DNA of 14,019 nucleotides from assembly GCA_038259365.1 (NCBI GenBank), contig JBBSOW010000079.1, forward strand, positions 1 through 14,019, given 5' to 3'. Source of the stretch: JBBSOW01 sp038259365. Lineage in GTDB: Bacteria; Actinomycetota; Actinomycetes; Propionibacteriales; Propionibacteriaceae. The notes beneath the pieces were generated by a model. That model made no database searches. It worked only from the letters and a program-made list of their open reading frames with translations, and was not told where the DNA came from. Of this stretch, positions 1-6,542 are shown piece by piece. Made by a program: the position numbers and the translations under genes. The stretch's first letter is position 1, and each line of letters begins with the position of its first letter.

Positions 1-113
1 GATGTGGTTTCTGTTTTGTCGTTGGGGGGGATTCCGGGGGGGTTTACCCCCACGGATGTGGTTTCTGTTTTGTCGTTGGGGGGGATTCCGGGGGGGTTTA
101 CCCCCACGGATGT
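1..113. repeat. Perfect 54-bp tandem repeat, about 2.1 copies, in frame inside carB
   Basis: Positions 1-54 and 55-108 are identical, and the periodicity runs on to 113, where the third copy breaks off. The period is 18 codons. In the carB frame (minus strand) each unit reads SVGVNPPGIPPNDKTETT with no stop. Each unit holds, on the minus strand, G5-TAAA-C7-GGAAT-C7, so G5 can pair with the first C run as a small hairpin. The array begins exactly at the window edge, so the true copy number is unknown, and the sequence may be a contig end that stopped in a repeat. An assembly artefact is possible. Confidence 0.95.
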
Positions 114-1160
114 TATGTCGTTATCTATCTCGTCCAACGTGTACCCGATGGCCACCTTGGCGGCGATCTTGGCGATCGGGAAGCCGGTGGCCTTCGAGGC
201 GAGGGCGCTCGAGCGGGAGACGCGCGGGTTCATCTCGATGACGACCATGCGGCCGTCTGCGGGGTTGATGGCGAACTGGATGTTGCATCCGCCGGTGTCC
301 ACCCCGACGCGGCGGATGATCTCGATGGAGACGTCGCGCATCCGCTGGTATTCGCGATCGGTGAGGGTCATGGCCGGGGCCACTGTGATGGAGTCGCCGG
401 TGTGTACGCCGACGGGATCGAAGTTCTCGATGGAGCAGACGATCACCACGTTATCGACGCGATCGCGCATCACCTCGAGCTCGTACTCCTTCCAACCCAG
501 GATGGATTCCTCGATCAGCACCTCGTCGGTCGGCGAGGCGGCCAGCCCGGTGCCGGCGATGCGGCGCAGTTCGTCCTCGGTGTGGGCGAAGCCGGAGCCG
601 AGCCCGCCCATGGTGAAGCTCGGCCGGACCACCACCGGGTAGCCGAGCTCGCCGGCGGCAGCCAGCACCTGCCCCATGTCGTAGCAGATAAAGCTGCGCG
701 CCACCTCGGCCACCGGTTGCCCGTCCAGGCGCGGGGGCAGTTTGAGGCTCGTGACGATCTGCTTGAACTGCTCGCGATCCTCGCCGCGCTGAATCGCCTC
801 CATCGATGCCCCGATGAGCTCCACCCCGTACCGCTCCAGCACGCCGTTCTGGTGCAGCTCCACTGCGACGTTGAGCGCGGTCTGCCCGCCCAGGGTGGCC
901 AGGAGCGCGTCGGGGCGCTCCTTCGCGATGACCAGCTCGACGTACTCGGCGGTGATGGGCTCGATGTAGGTGGCGTGGGCGAACTCGGGGTCGGTCATGA
1001 TCGTGGCCGGATTGGAGTTGACGAGGATGACCCGGAAGCCCTCCTCCTTGAGCACCCGACATGCCTGGGTGCCGGAGTAGTCGAACTCACACGCCTGGCC
1101 GATCACGATGGGGCCCGAACCGATCACCATGATCGATTCGATGTCGGCGCGCCTAGGCAT
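1..1160 (-). CDS. carB: Carbamoyl-phosphate synthase large subunit, 5' part (partial at window edge)
   Basis: The first 386 codons of the large subunit, which makes carbamoyl phosphate from bicarbonate, ATP and the ammonia delivered by CarA, for pyrimidines and arginine. Visible family motifs are IMVIGSGPIVIGQACEFDYSG at the N-terminus (a PreATP-grasp fold), NSNPATIMTDPE, TLGGQTALN, RPSFTMGGLGSG (the actinobacterial form of the ATP-grasp loop), GWKEYELEVMRD, CSIENFDPVGVHTGDS and EMNPRVSRSSALASKATGFP. The chain follows the family up to GYTLDEIDNDIT (residue 350). There ITGETPA-type sequence is expected, but two copies of an 18-residue Pro-rich unit appear (residues 351-386) and run off the window. 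The ATG at 1160 overlaps the carA stop by 8 bp (ATGCCTAG), so the two are translationally coupled. Identity is certain; whether the gene is intact beyond the edge cannot be seen. Confidence 0.97.
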   Translation of the reverse strand, partial: MPRRADIESIMVIGSGPIVIGQACEFDYSGTQACRVLKEEGFRVILVNSNPATIMTDPEFAHATYIEPITAEYVELVIAKERPDALLATLGGQTALNVAVELHQNGVLERYGVELIGASMEAIQRGEDREQFKQIVTSLKLPPRLDGQPVAEVARSFICYDMGQVLAAAGELGYPVVVRPSFTMGGLGSGFAHTEDELRRIAGTGLAASPTDEVLIEESILGWKEYELEVMRDRVDNVVIVCSIENFDPVGVHTGDSITVAPAMTLTDREYQRMRDVSIEIIRRVGVDTGGCNIQFAINPADGRMVVIEMNPRVSRSSALASKATGFPIAKIAAKVAIGYTLDEIDNDITSVGVNPPGIPPNDKTETTSVGVNPPGIPPNDKTETT

Positions 1161-2436
1161 CGGCTGCCCCTTGCTCGGTATTCGGCGAAGCGTAGTCGGC
1201 GTCCGGCGACGAAGGAGCCGGGTCTGACGCCGGGCGGAGCGCGGGGGGGGTAAGGGGGGTCGTCCCCCCATGCTGAATGTTGCTCTGCATGATCTCGGTG
1301 AACCGGTCGAAGAGATAGTCCGCGTCCAGTGGCCCGGCGGCCGCCTCCGGGTGATACTGCACCGAGAAGGACAAGAGCGCACCGCCGGCATCCGTGAGCT
1401 GGAGTCCCTCCACCACATCGTCGTTCAGGCAGACGTGGCTGACCGAGGCCCGGCCGTACGGGGTCGCGACGTCTCCCTCGAGCGGGGCGTCGACGGCGAA
1501 GCCGTGGTTGTGGGCGGTGATCTCGACCTTGCCGGTACCCCGGTCGAGTACGGGCTGGTTGATGCCGCGGTGGCCGAACTTGAGCTTGTAGGTGCCAAAC
1601 CCGAGCGCGCGCCCGAAGATCTGGTTGCCAAAGCAGATGCCGAAGAAGGCCATCTTGGCCGCTAAGACCTCGCGGATCAGCTCGACGGCCTCGTCTGCGG
1701 CCGCCGGGTCGCCGGGGCCGTTGGAGACGAAGACGCCATCGGCGCCTACCGCGCGGATGTCGGCCAGGGTGCTGCTCGCCGGCAGCACGTGCACCTCGAT
1801 GCCCCGCTGCGCCATCCGGTGCGGGGTCATCGTCTTGATGCCGAGATCCAGCGCTGCCACGGTGAACTTCTTCTCCCCGTGCGCCGCCACGGTGTAGCTG
1901 CGCTCGGTAGTGACGTCGGCGATGAGGTTGGCGCCCGTCATCGCCGGCTGGGTGCGCACCCGCTCGAGCAAAGCGCGAGAATCGGAGTCGACGCTGGAGA
2001 TGCCCACGCGCATGGCACCGCGCTCGCGCAGGTGCCGGGTGAGGGCCCGGGTGTCGATGCCGCTGATCCCCACCACGCCCTGCTGGCTCAGCACCTCGTC
2101 CAGGCTGCGCCGCGAGCGCCAGTTCGACGGCACGCGGGCGGGATCTCGCACGACGTATCCGGCCACCCAGACGCGCGCGGACTCGTCGTCTTCATCGTTC
2201 CAACCGGTGTTACCGATGTGGGGGGCAGTCGCCACCAAGACCTGGCGGTGGTAGCTGGGATCGGTCAGGGTTTCTTGGTATCCCGTCATCGCCGTGGCGA
2301 AGACGGCCTCCCCGAAGGTCTCTCCCCGGGCCCCGAATCGGTGCCCTCGAAAGGTGCGGCCGTCCTCCAAAACCAGGATCGCCTCGGCCGGGGGGGTGCC
2401 TACGCCTGCGGCCGCGGGGGCTGGCGAGATCGTCAT
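1153..2436 (-). CDS. carA: Carbamoyl-phosphate synthase small subunit (glutamine amidotransferase)
   Basis: 427 residues. It hydrolyses glutamine and passes ammonia to CarB. The CarA-specific N-terminal domain spans about residues 18-165 (LEDGRTFRGHRFGA, MTGYQETLTDPSY, GIDTRALTRHLRERGAMR). A class I glutamine amidotransferase domain spans about 190-380, with SNGPGDP (238-244), nucleophile Cys268 in GICFGNQ and the His362/Glu364 pair in YHPEA. The start is the ATG at 2436, preceded by a good Shine-Dalgarno (AGGAAAGGA). The conserved fold ends near FDRFTEIM (residue 383). A further 44 residues rich in Pro, Ala, Ser and Asp follow, encoded partly by a G/C-run hairpin; CarA proteins normally end close to residue 383. 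The gene runs directly into carB. The 137 bp upstream separate it from a GNAT gene rather than the usual pyrC, and I see no clear PyrR-type attenuator there. Confidence 0.97.
   Translation of the reverse strand: MTISPAPAAAGVGTPPAEAILVLEDGRTFRGHRFGARGETFGEAVFATAMTGYQETLTDPSYHRQVLVATAPHIGNTGWNDEDDESARVWVAGYVVRDPARVPSNWRSRRSLDEVLSQQGVVGISGIDTRALTRHLRERGAMRVGISSVDSDSRALLERVRTQPAMTGANLIADVTTERSYTVAAHGEKKFTVAALDLGIKTMTPHRMAQRGIEVHVLPASSTLADIRAVGADGVFVSNGPGDPAAADEAVELIREVLAAKMAFFGICFGNQIFGRALGFGTYKLKFGHRGINQPVLDRGTGKVEITAHNHGFAVDAPLEGDVATPYGRASVSHVCLNDDVVEGLQLTDAGGALLSFSVQYHPEAAAGPLDADYLFDRFTEIMQSNIQHGGTTPLTPPALRPASDPAPSSPDADYASPNTEQGAADA
1243..1269. repeat. G/C-run hairpin element inside the carA 3' end
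   Basis: On the plus strand there is G8 (1243-1250), TAA, G6 (1254-1259), TCGT and C6 (1264-1269). G6/C6 form a perfect 6-bp stem with a 4-base loop. Read on the carA strand this is G6-ACGA-C6-TTA-C8, the same layout as the unit in carB (G5-TAAA-C7-GGAAT-C7). It encodes the GGTTPLTPP part of the CarA C-terminal tail, in frame. It could be a small mobile palindrome or only a simple-sequence tract. Confidence 0.7.
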
Positions 2437-2573
2437 GAACCGTCCTTTCCTGCCTCACGGGACAGGGCTTAAAGGTTGGTGTTATTTCGCAGGGCAGACT
2501 ATCAGCCGAAGCGGCCCTTTCCCGCCTCGCGAAGCCCCCTGGACCCGCTGGACGGGAGCTGAACCGCTTTCGC

Positions 2574-3107
2574 TCAGGACAGCGAGAGGCGGTACTGCCC
2601 CTCGATCCAGCCGGTGGATTCCCGCACCCGGTTCTCCCCGGTGGCGATCCAGCCCATCGCTTCGTAGACGAAGATGGCGCGGATGTTCTCGGCGTGCACC
2701 CACAGGCTCACCCGATCGAAGTTCCGCTCGCGCAGATGCTCGGGGATGGCCACCAGCAGACGACGCGCCCAACCCTCACCCCAGCGGCCGGGAGCTACCC
2801 CGAGGTAGCGCAGTTCGGCGGCCTCCGGATTCTTTTCATCGGTGGGTTCGATCGCTGCGAAGGCCACCAGGGCGTCTTCTTCGTCGTCGTGGCCTTGATC
2901 GTCGTTGAGGACCAGCAGGAACGAGCGGTCTGAGCGCTCCAGCATCTCGTTCAGCAGCTCGAACGAATCGGCATCGGCGGTGTCGTTGACGACCTTGGCG
3001 TCGCGCTTGGCGGTCGCGCGGGCCCAGATCCAGGCGGCGCGAGCGATCTCGTCTTCGCTGGTGGTGGTGTAGATCTGCACTCGGGGGTCCCCATTCTCAT
3101 CTCCCAC
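2574..3107 (-). CDS. GNAT-family N-acetyltransferase, substrate unknown
   Basis: 177 residues from a GTG at 3107. The C-terminal half has the GNAT acetyl-CoA core: a strand and loop ELRYLGVAPGRWGEGWARRLL (about residues 97-117, motif A, with RWGEGW in place of the classic Q/RxxGxG/A), a following Arg-rich helix with LRERNFDRVSLWVH, and motif B ENIRAIFVYEAMGW (139-152). The N-terminal half is acidic and less conserved. The start is uncertain: the GTG at 3107 has only a weak ribosome site, and a later GTG at 3080 is possible. It lies between nusB and carA on the same strand, with 160 bp before it and 137 bp after it, so it may have its own promoter. Substrate (small molecule, antibiotic or protein N-terminus) cannot be inferred. 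Family membership is confident, function is not. Confidence 0.8.
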   Translation of the reverse strand: MGDENGDPRVQIYTTTSEDEIARAAWIWARATAKRDAKVVNDTADADSFELLNEMLERSDRSFLLVLNDDQGHDDEEDALVAFAAIEPTDEKNPEAAELRYLGVAPGRWGEGWARRLLVAIPEHLRERNFDRVSLWVHAENIRAIFVYEAMGWIATGENRVRESTGWIEGQYRLSLS

Positions 3108-3267
3108 CGGCTGTCGGGCGGGCTCGCGTTCTTGGCGTGAGGGCCGACTCTCGAGCCGCCCGTGCTCCTGGCTTTCGAGGTTGACTCTATCGGTCCCGTC
3201 GCGTTGGTGGAACAGCGGACGCCTCGATGTGAAACGAGAACGGCACCGCGGGGCGGCGTGCTACGGA

Positions 3268-3750
3268 CTAGCTCTCGGCTCCGGCTTGGTGAGCCACATC
3301 TTGGTTGGCGCCATTGCGTCTCGAGCCGGTGTTCGCGGCGCGTCCGAGCACCCCGTTGAGAAACGCGGGGGAATCGTCGGTGGACAGATCGTGCACGAGC
3401 GCGATGGCTTCGGAGATGGCCACCTTCATCGAGATGTCGGAGTGATCCAGCTCGTAGACCGCGATCCGGGCGGCCACGCGATCGACGCGCGGCATTCGGT
3501 CCAACGTCCACTCACGCGACAGCGATTCCGCGATCCGCCGATCGATCTCGAGCCGGTGGGTGGTGACCCCTTCGACCAGCTCGGTGGTGAACGGGTTGAC
3601 CGGCGGATCGCCGTCGGCTTGGCGCTCGGCCAAGATGACGAGCGGATCGGCGTCGCGCAGCTCGGCGGCGAAGAGGATGTCCAGCGCCCGTTTGCGGGCC
3701 TTGCTGCGGGCCGAGAGGTGGGCGCGGGGAGGGCGGTCGCTCGCCACCAT
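3268..3750 (-). CDS. nusB: Transcription antitermination factor NusB
   Basis: 160 residues, the usual size for the all-helical NusB fold. NusB binds boxA RNA together with ribosomal protein S10 (NusE) in antitermination complexes on rRNA operons. Family motifs are SARSKARKRALDILFAAELRD near the N-terminus, RMPRVDRVAARIAVYEL in the middle and VAISEAIALVHDLSTDDSPAFLNGVLGRA in the C-terminal helices. A polar tail of about 20 residues follows. The ATG (3748-3750) shares one base with the efp stop (TGATG), so translation is probably coupled to efp; no separate Shine-Dalgarno is evident. A longer open frame continues upstream opposite nothing conserved and should not be taken as part of the gene. 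efp-nusB is a widespread actinobacterial pair. Confidence 0.96.
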   Translation of the reverse strand: MVASDRPPRAHLSARSKARKRALDILFAAELRDADPLVILAERQADGDPPVNPFTTELVEGVTTHRLEIDRRIAESLSREWTLDRMPRVDRVAARIAVYELDHSDISMKVAISEAIALVHDLSTDDSPAFLNGVLGRAANTGSRRNGANQDVAHQAGAES

Positions 3751-4313
3751 CAGCTGGTGACGCGACCGAGGTACTCGCCCGTGCGAGTGTCCACGCGAAC
3801 TTTTTCGTCGTTGGTGATGAACAGCGGAACCTGGATGGTCAGGTCGGTCTCGGTGGTGGCCGGCTTGGTGCCGCCCGAGGAGCGGTCGCCCTGCAGGCCG
3901 GGCTCGGTGTAGGCGATCTTCAGTTCGACGGAGGCGGGAAGCTCGATGTAGAGGGGATTCTCCTCGTGCAGCGCCACCGTGGCGGTCTGCTCCTCGAGGA
4001 GGTAGTTCTTCGCATCGCCGACGACCTGCTCGCTGAGGCTGAGCTGATCGTAGGTCGAGGTGTCCATGAACACCCAACCTTCGCCGTCGTGGTAGAGGTA
4101 CTGCATCTCGCGGCGATCGACGACGGCGGTGTCCACCTTGGTGTCGGCGTTGAACGTGCGATCGACGATCTTGCCGGTGAGGACGTGCTTCAGCTTGGTT
4201 CGCATGACGGTGTTGCCCTTGCCGGGCTTGTGGTGCTGGAACCAGATGACCGACCACAACTGGCCGTCCAGATCCAAGACCATGCCGTTCTTGATGTCGT
4301 TCGTGGAGGCCAC
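3750..4313 (-). CDS. efp: Translation elongation factor P
   Basis: 187 residues, full length. EF-P binds between the P and E sites of stalled ribosomes and rescues peptide-bond formation at polyproline stretches. All three domains are visible: the KOW-like N-terminal domain (MASTNDIKNGMVL to about 65), the middle OB domain, and the C-terminal OB domain with GLQGDRSSGGTKPATTETDLTIQVPLFI and the closing DTRTGEYLGRV. The tip loop reads HHKPGKGNTV with Lys32 at the position that contacts the P-site tRNA. The widespread actinobacterial form is PGKGPAF, so NTV is a local variant. Actinobacterial EF-Ps of this Pro-flanked lysine type have been reported to act unmodified. The start is a GTG at 4313 with GAAGGGT about 9 bases upstream. 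Confidence 0.97.
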   Translation of the reverse strand: MASTNDIKNGMVLDLDGQLWSVIWFQHHKPGKGNTVMRTKLKHVLTGKIVDRTFNADTKVDTAVVDRREMQYLYHDGEGWVFMDTSTYDQLSLSEQVVGDAKNYLLEEQTATVALHEENPLYIELPASVELKIAYTEPGLQGDRSSGGTKPATTETDLTIQVPLFITNDEKVRVDTRTGEYLGRVTS

Positions 4314-4364
4314 GAGTCACTACCCTTCTTGTCTGCGGATTCGCCGAGCCGAAATCGACGGTTC

Positions 4365-4393
4365 AGTCTAACGGGAGTCCCGGCGTTTGCCGA
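4365..4393 (-). promoter_or_regulatory. Candidate sigma-70-type promoter of efp-nusB
   Basis: On the minus strand TCGGCA (4393-4388) is followed after 17 bases by TAGACT (4370-4365), each matching 4 of 6 consensus positions. Transcription would begin about 40-45 bases before the efp GTG, leaving room for the AAGGG ribosome site. This is a prediction by eye. Confidence 0.4.
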
Positions 4394-4431
4394 TTTCCCG
4401 CACCCGGCCCGTCCCTGCCGTGCTCGAGCCC

Positions 4432-4461
4432 TTGCGCCACCGCCTGTTATTTAGCTAGCTT
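4432..4461 (+). promoter_or_regulatory. Candidate promoter of mntH-mntR
   Basis: TTGCGC (4432-4437) and TAGCTT (4456-4461) are separated by 18 bases. The -10 element lies inside the first operator-like dyad, which is what a repressor site would need. The hexamers are only moderate matches. Confidence 0.35.
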
Positions 4462-4486
4462 AACTTTCAGGCTTAAGGTAGCTGAA
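4450..4486. promoter_or_regulatory. Two MntR/DtxR-like operator boxes upstream of mntH
   Basis: Box 1 (4450-4463) is TTTAGCTAGCTTAA, an imperfect palindrome around AGCTAGCT. Box 2 (4473-4486) is TTAAGGTAGCTGAA, matching the reverse complement of box 1 at 12 of 14 positions. The centres are 23 bp apart, about two helical turns, so two dimers could sit on nearly the same face. Both lie between the candidate -35 and the mntH ribosome site. The TTA/TAA arms and GCTAGC-like core recall DtxR-family operators (TTAGGTTAGCCTAACCTAA type). MntR, encoded two genes downstream, is the natural ligand; this is inferred, not shown. Confidence 0.6.
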
Positions 4487-4502
4487 CTTCGCGGAGGTCA
4501 AC

Positions 4503-5768
4503 GTGCACCAGCTGAACCCTGAGGGGGTCGGTTCGACGGCGGCCCCACGCGGGCACCAGCGGCGACCCCTTGGCTACCTACTCGGCCCCGCCTTCGTCGC
4601 CGCGATCGCCTACGTCGATCCCGGGAACGTGGCGGCCAACGTCAGCGCGGGCGCTCAGTACGGCTACCTGCTCGTGTGGGTGCTCGTCTTGGCCAACGCC
4701 ATGGCGATCCTGGTGCAGTACCTCTCGGCCAAGTTGGGGCTGGTCACGGGACGTAGCCTTCCAGAGGTGCTGGGCGACCGTCTGCCCCGCCGTCGTCGGC
4801 TGCTGTTTTGGGGCCAGGCCGAGGTCATCGCCGCCGCCACGGATCTCGCCGAGATCATCGGCGGGGCGATCGCCCTCCACATCTTGTTCGGGCTTCCCCT
4901 TCCGTTGGGCGGGTTGATCGTCGGGGTGATCAGCATGCTGCTGCTGCTGGTGCAAGACCGGCGGGGTCAACGGCCCTTCGAGTTCATCATCAGCGGGCTG
5001 CTGCTGATCATCACCGTGGGGTTCGTCTCGGGGTTGTTCGTCGGCCCGATCTCGTGGAGCGACGCCGCTATCGGGCTGGTGCCGCGCTTCGAGGGCACTC
5101 CTACCGTGCTCCTGGCCGCCAGCATGCTGGGCGCGACGGTGATGCCGCACGCGATCTACCTCCACTCCTCGCTGGCCCGGGATCGTTTCGGCCAACCCAC
5201 CTCGCCGCGTTCGACCGCCCGGCTGTTGACGGGCACGCGACTCGATGTCGGCCTGGCGCTGGCCGTAGCCGGTTCGGTGAACATCGCCATGCTGTTGCTG
5301 GCCGCCGGAAACCTGTTCGGCGTCGAGGGCACCGACTCCATCGAAGGTGCGCACGCCGCGATCTCGGCCACCCTCGGCCCGGGCATCGGCGTCGTCTTCG
5401 CGATCGGGCTGCTCACCTCGGGGCTCGCCTCGACCTCGGTGGGGGCCTACGCCGGGGCGTCGATCATGAGCGGGCTGCTCCGAGTCAAGTTTCCCCTGGT
5501 GGCTCGCCGGGCCGTGACGCTGATCCCCGCCATCGTCTTGTTGAGCGTCGGCGTCGATCCGACCTGGGCCCTGGTGATCTCTCAGGTCTTCTTGAGCCTG
5601 GGCATCCCGTTCGCTGTCATCCCGCTGATCCGCTACACCGGTAGCACGGAGCTGATGGGCCCCTTCCGCAACGGCCCCGTCGTCCGTGCGCTCGGCTGGA
5701 CGGTGGCCGGACTCATCGTCGTGCTGAACGTGGCCCTCATCGCGCTCACGGCCGCGGGGGCGGCATGA
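4503..5768 (+). CDS. mntH: NRAMP-family divalent metal (manganese) transporter
   Basis: 421 residues, the usual size for 11-TM bacterial MntH. It imports Mn2+ (and Fe2+) driven by protons across the cytoplasmic membrane. The TM1 metal-binding motif DPGN is at 39-42 in AYVDPGNVAANVSAG. The TM6 motif MPH is at 214-216 in GATVMPHAIYLHSS, with Ala where many relatives have Asn. The transport signature GQAEVIAAATDLAEIIGGAIAL is at about 104-125. Alternating hydrophobic segments continue to the C-terminus. The start is a GTG with GGAGG (4493-4497) five bases upstream. Its TGA overlaps the ATG of the downstream regulator (ATGA), so the two form one operon, probably shut off by that regulator through the boxes at 4450-4486. 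Specificity for Mn is inferred from the linked MntR. Confidence 0.95.
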   Translation: MHQLNPEGVGSTAAPRGHQRRPLGYLLGPAFVAAIAYVDPGNVAANVSAGAQYGYLLVWVLVLANAMAILVQYLSAKLGLVTGRSLPEVLGDRLPRRRRLLFWGQAEVIAAATDLAEIIGGAIALHILFGLPLPLGGLIVGVISMLLLLVQDRRGQRPFEFIISGLLLIITVGFVSGLFVGPISWSDAAIGLVPRFEGTPTVLLAASMLGATVMPHAIYLHSSLARDRFGQPTSPRSTARLLTGTRLDVGLALAVAGSVNIAMLLLAAGNLFGVEGTDSIEGAHAAISATLGPGIGVVFAIGLLTSGLASTSVGAYAGASIMSGLLRVKFPLVARRAVTLIPAIVLLSVGVDPTWALVISQVFLSLGIPFAVIPLIRYTGSTELMGPFRNGPVVRALGWTVAGLIVVLNVALIALTAAGAA

Positions 5769-6496
5769 ACCCGGCGAGCAAGTCGGCGAATCGGCCCGGC
5801 CCTGAGCTGCTCGACGCCATCAGCCCCGTCGCCCAGGACTACCTCAAGACGATCTGGTCGGCCACCGAGTGGGACGATCGGCCCATCACCGCCTCCGAGC
5901 TGGCCGCGAAGTTCGGCACCACTCCCGCCGCGGTCACCGATGCGGTGCAGCGGCTGGCCGGTCAGGGGCTGGTGCATTACCAGCGCTACAAACCCGTGCG
6001 GCTCACCGAGCACGGTGCCCGACTGGCGATCGCCATGGTGCGCCGGCACCGCCTCCTGGAGATGTTCCTGGTCTCCTTTTTGGACTACGGCTGGGAGGAG
6101 GTGCACGCCGAAGCCGAACGGCTCGAACACGCGGTCTCCGACGAGTTGATCGACCGGATAGCCAAGGCTCTGGGCGACCCCGCCGCCGATCCGCACGGCG
6201 ATCCCATCCCGGGCAAGGACGGCTCCACCCGCCGCCCCGCCGACGCCGTCCGGCTCAGCGCCGCCCCGCCCGGCCGGTATACCGTGACCCGGATCTCCGA
6301 CGCCGACAGCTCCGCACTGCCACCGCTGGCGGAGCGGGGTTTGGTGCCCGGCGCCCGCGTCGAGGTCACCGTCGGCCCCGACGGGGATGTGGGAGTCAGG
6401 GTCGGTGACCGTGGTGACAGGTCGACCAGCATCCTGCTACTCGACGCCGCGGTGCCGAGCGAGCGGGTTTGGCTGATCCCACAGCAGGACGCGTGA
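5765..6496 (+). CDS. mntR: DtxR-family manganese-responsive repressor MntR with C-terminal SH3-like domain
   Basis: 243 residues. A winged helix spans about 20-85 (recognition region GTTPAAVTDAVQRLAGQGLVHYQ), the metal-binding dimerisation domain about 86-155, and a FeoA/SH3-like domain about 160-240. Aligned by eye with DtxR and B. subtilis MntR, the residue at DtxR Met10 is Asp25 (in AQDYLKTIW), and the residue at DtxR Cys102 is Glu118 (in EAERLEH), beside Glu121, His122 and His95. Asp and Glu at these two positions are the known manganese-type signature (Asp8 and Glu99 in B. subtilis MntR), so I call MntR rather than IdeR/DtxR. The extra SH3 domain is typical of actinobacterial members. 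The ATG lies in the mntH stop (ATGA), so it is cotranscribed and likely autoregulated. Confidence 0.92.
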   Translation: MNPASKSANRPGPELLDAISPVAQDYLKTIWSATEWDDRPITASELAAKFGTTPAAVTDAVQRLAGQGLVHYQRYKPVRLTEHGARLAIAMVRRHRLLEMFLVSFLDYGWEEVHAEAERLEHAVSDELIDRIAKALGDPAADPHGDPIPGKDGSTRRPADAVRLSAAPPGRYTVTRISDADSSALPPLAERGLVPGARVEVTVGPDGDVGVRVGDRGDRSTSILLLDAAVPSERVWLIPQQDA

Positions 6497-6542
6497 ATCC
6501 GTTCGACGTATTGTCGGGCGCCGGCCAGCCGGGGTCGCTGCG

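Noticed and set aside
1..113. CRISPR array
   Set aside because: The copies are directly adjacent without unique spacers and the unit is in frame within carB.
1..241. Plus-strand frames through the tandem repeat (repeated MWFLFCRWGG or VVSVLSLGGI units) as a small repeat protein
   Set aside because: The carB frame on the other strand continues without a break into and through the repeat; the plus frames have no start context or homology.
2437..2573. PyrR-binding attenuator before carA
   Set aside because: Only a small GCCG-CTT-CGGC hairpin is visible, with no anti-terminator partner or U run.
3268..4320. A 350-codon minus-strand frame that seems to fuse sequence upstream to NusB
   Set aside because: Its first 190 codons overlap efp in another frame and resemble nothing; the NusB family match begins at the ATG at 3750.
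402..4454. Long plus-strand open frames opposite carB, carA, nusB and efp (for example 402-1253, 1789-2472, 3181-3912, 3966-4454)
   Set aside because: They lie antisense to clearly conserved genes, have no family motifs and reflect the high-GC codon pattern of the real strand.
4314..4502. Riboswitch (yybP-type Mn element) upstream of mntH
   Set aside because: The interval between the candidate promoter and the GTG is only about 40 bases, too short, and no conserved yybP-like motif is visible.
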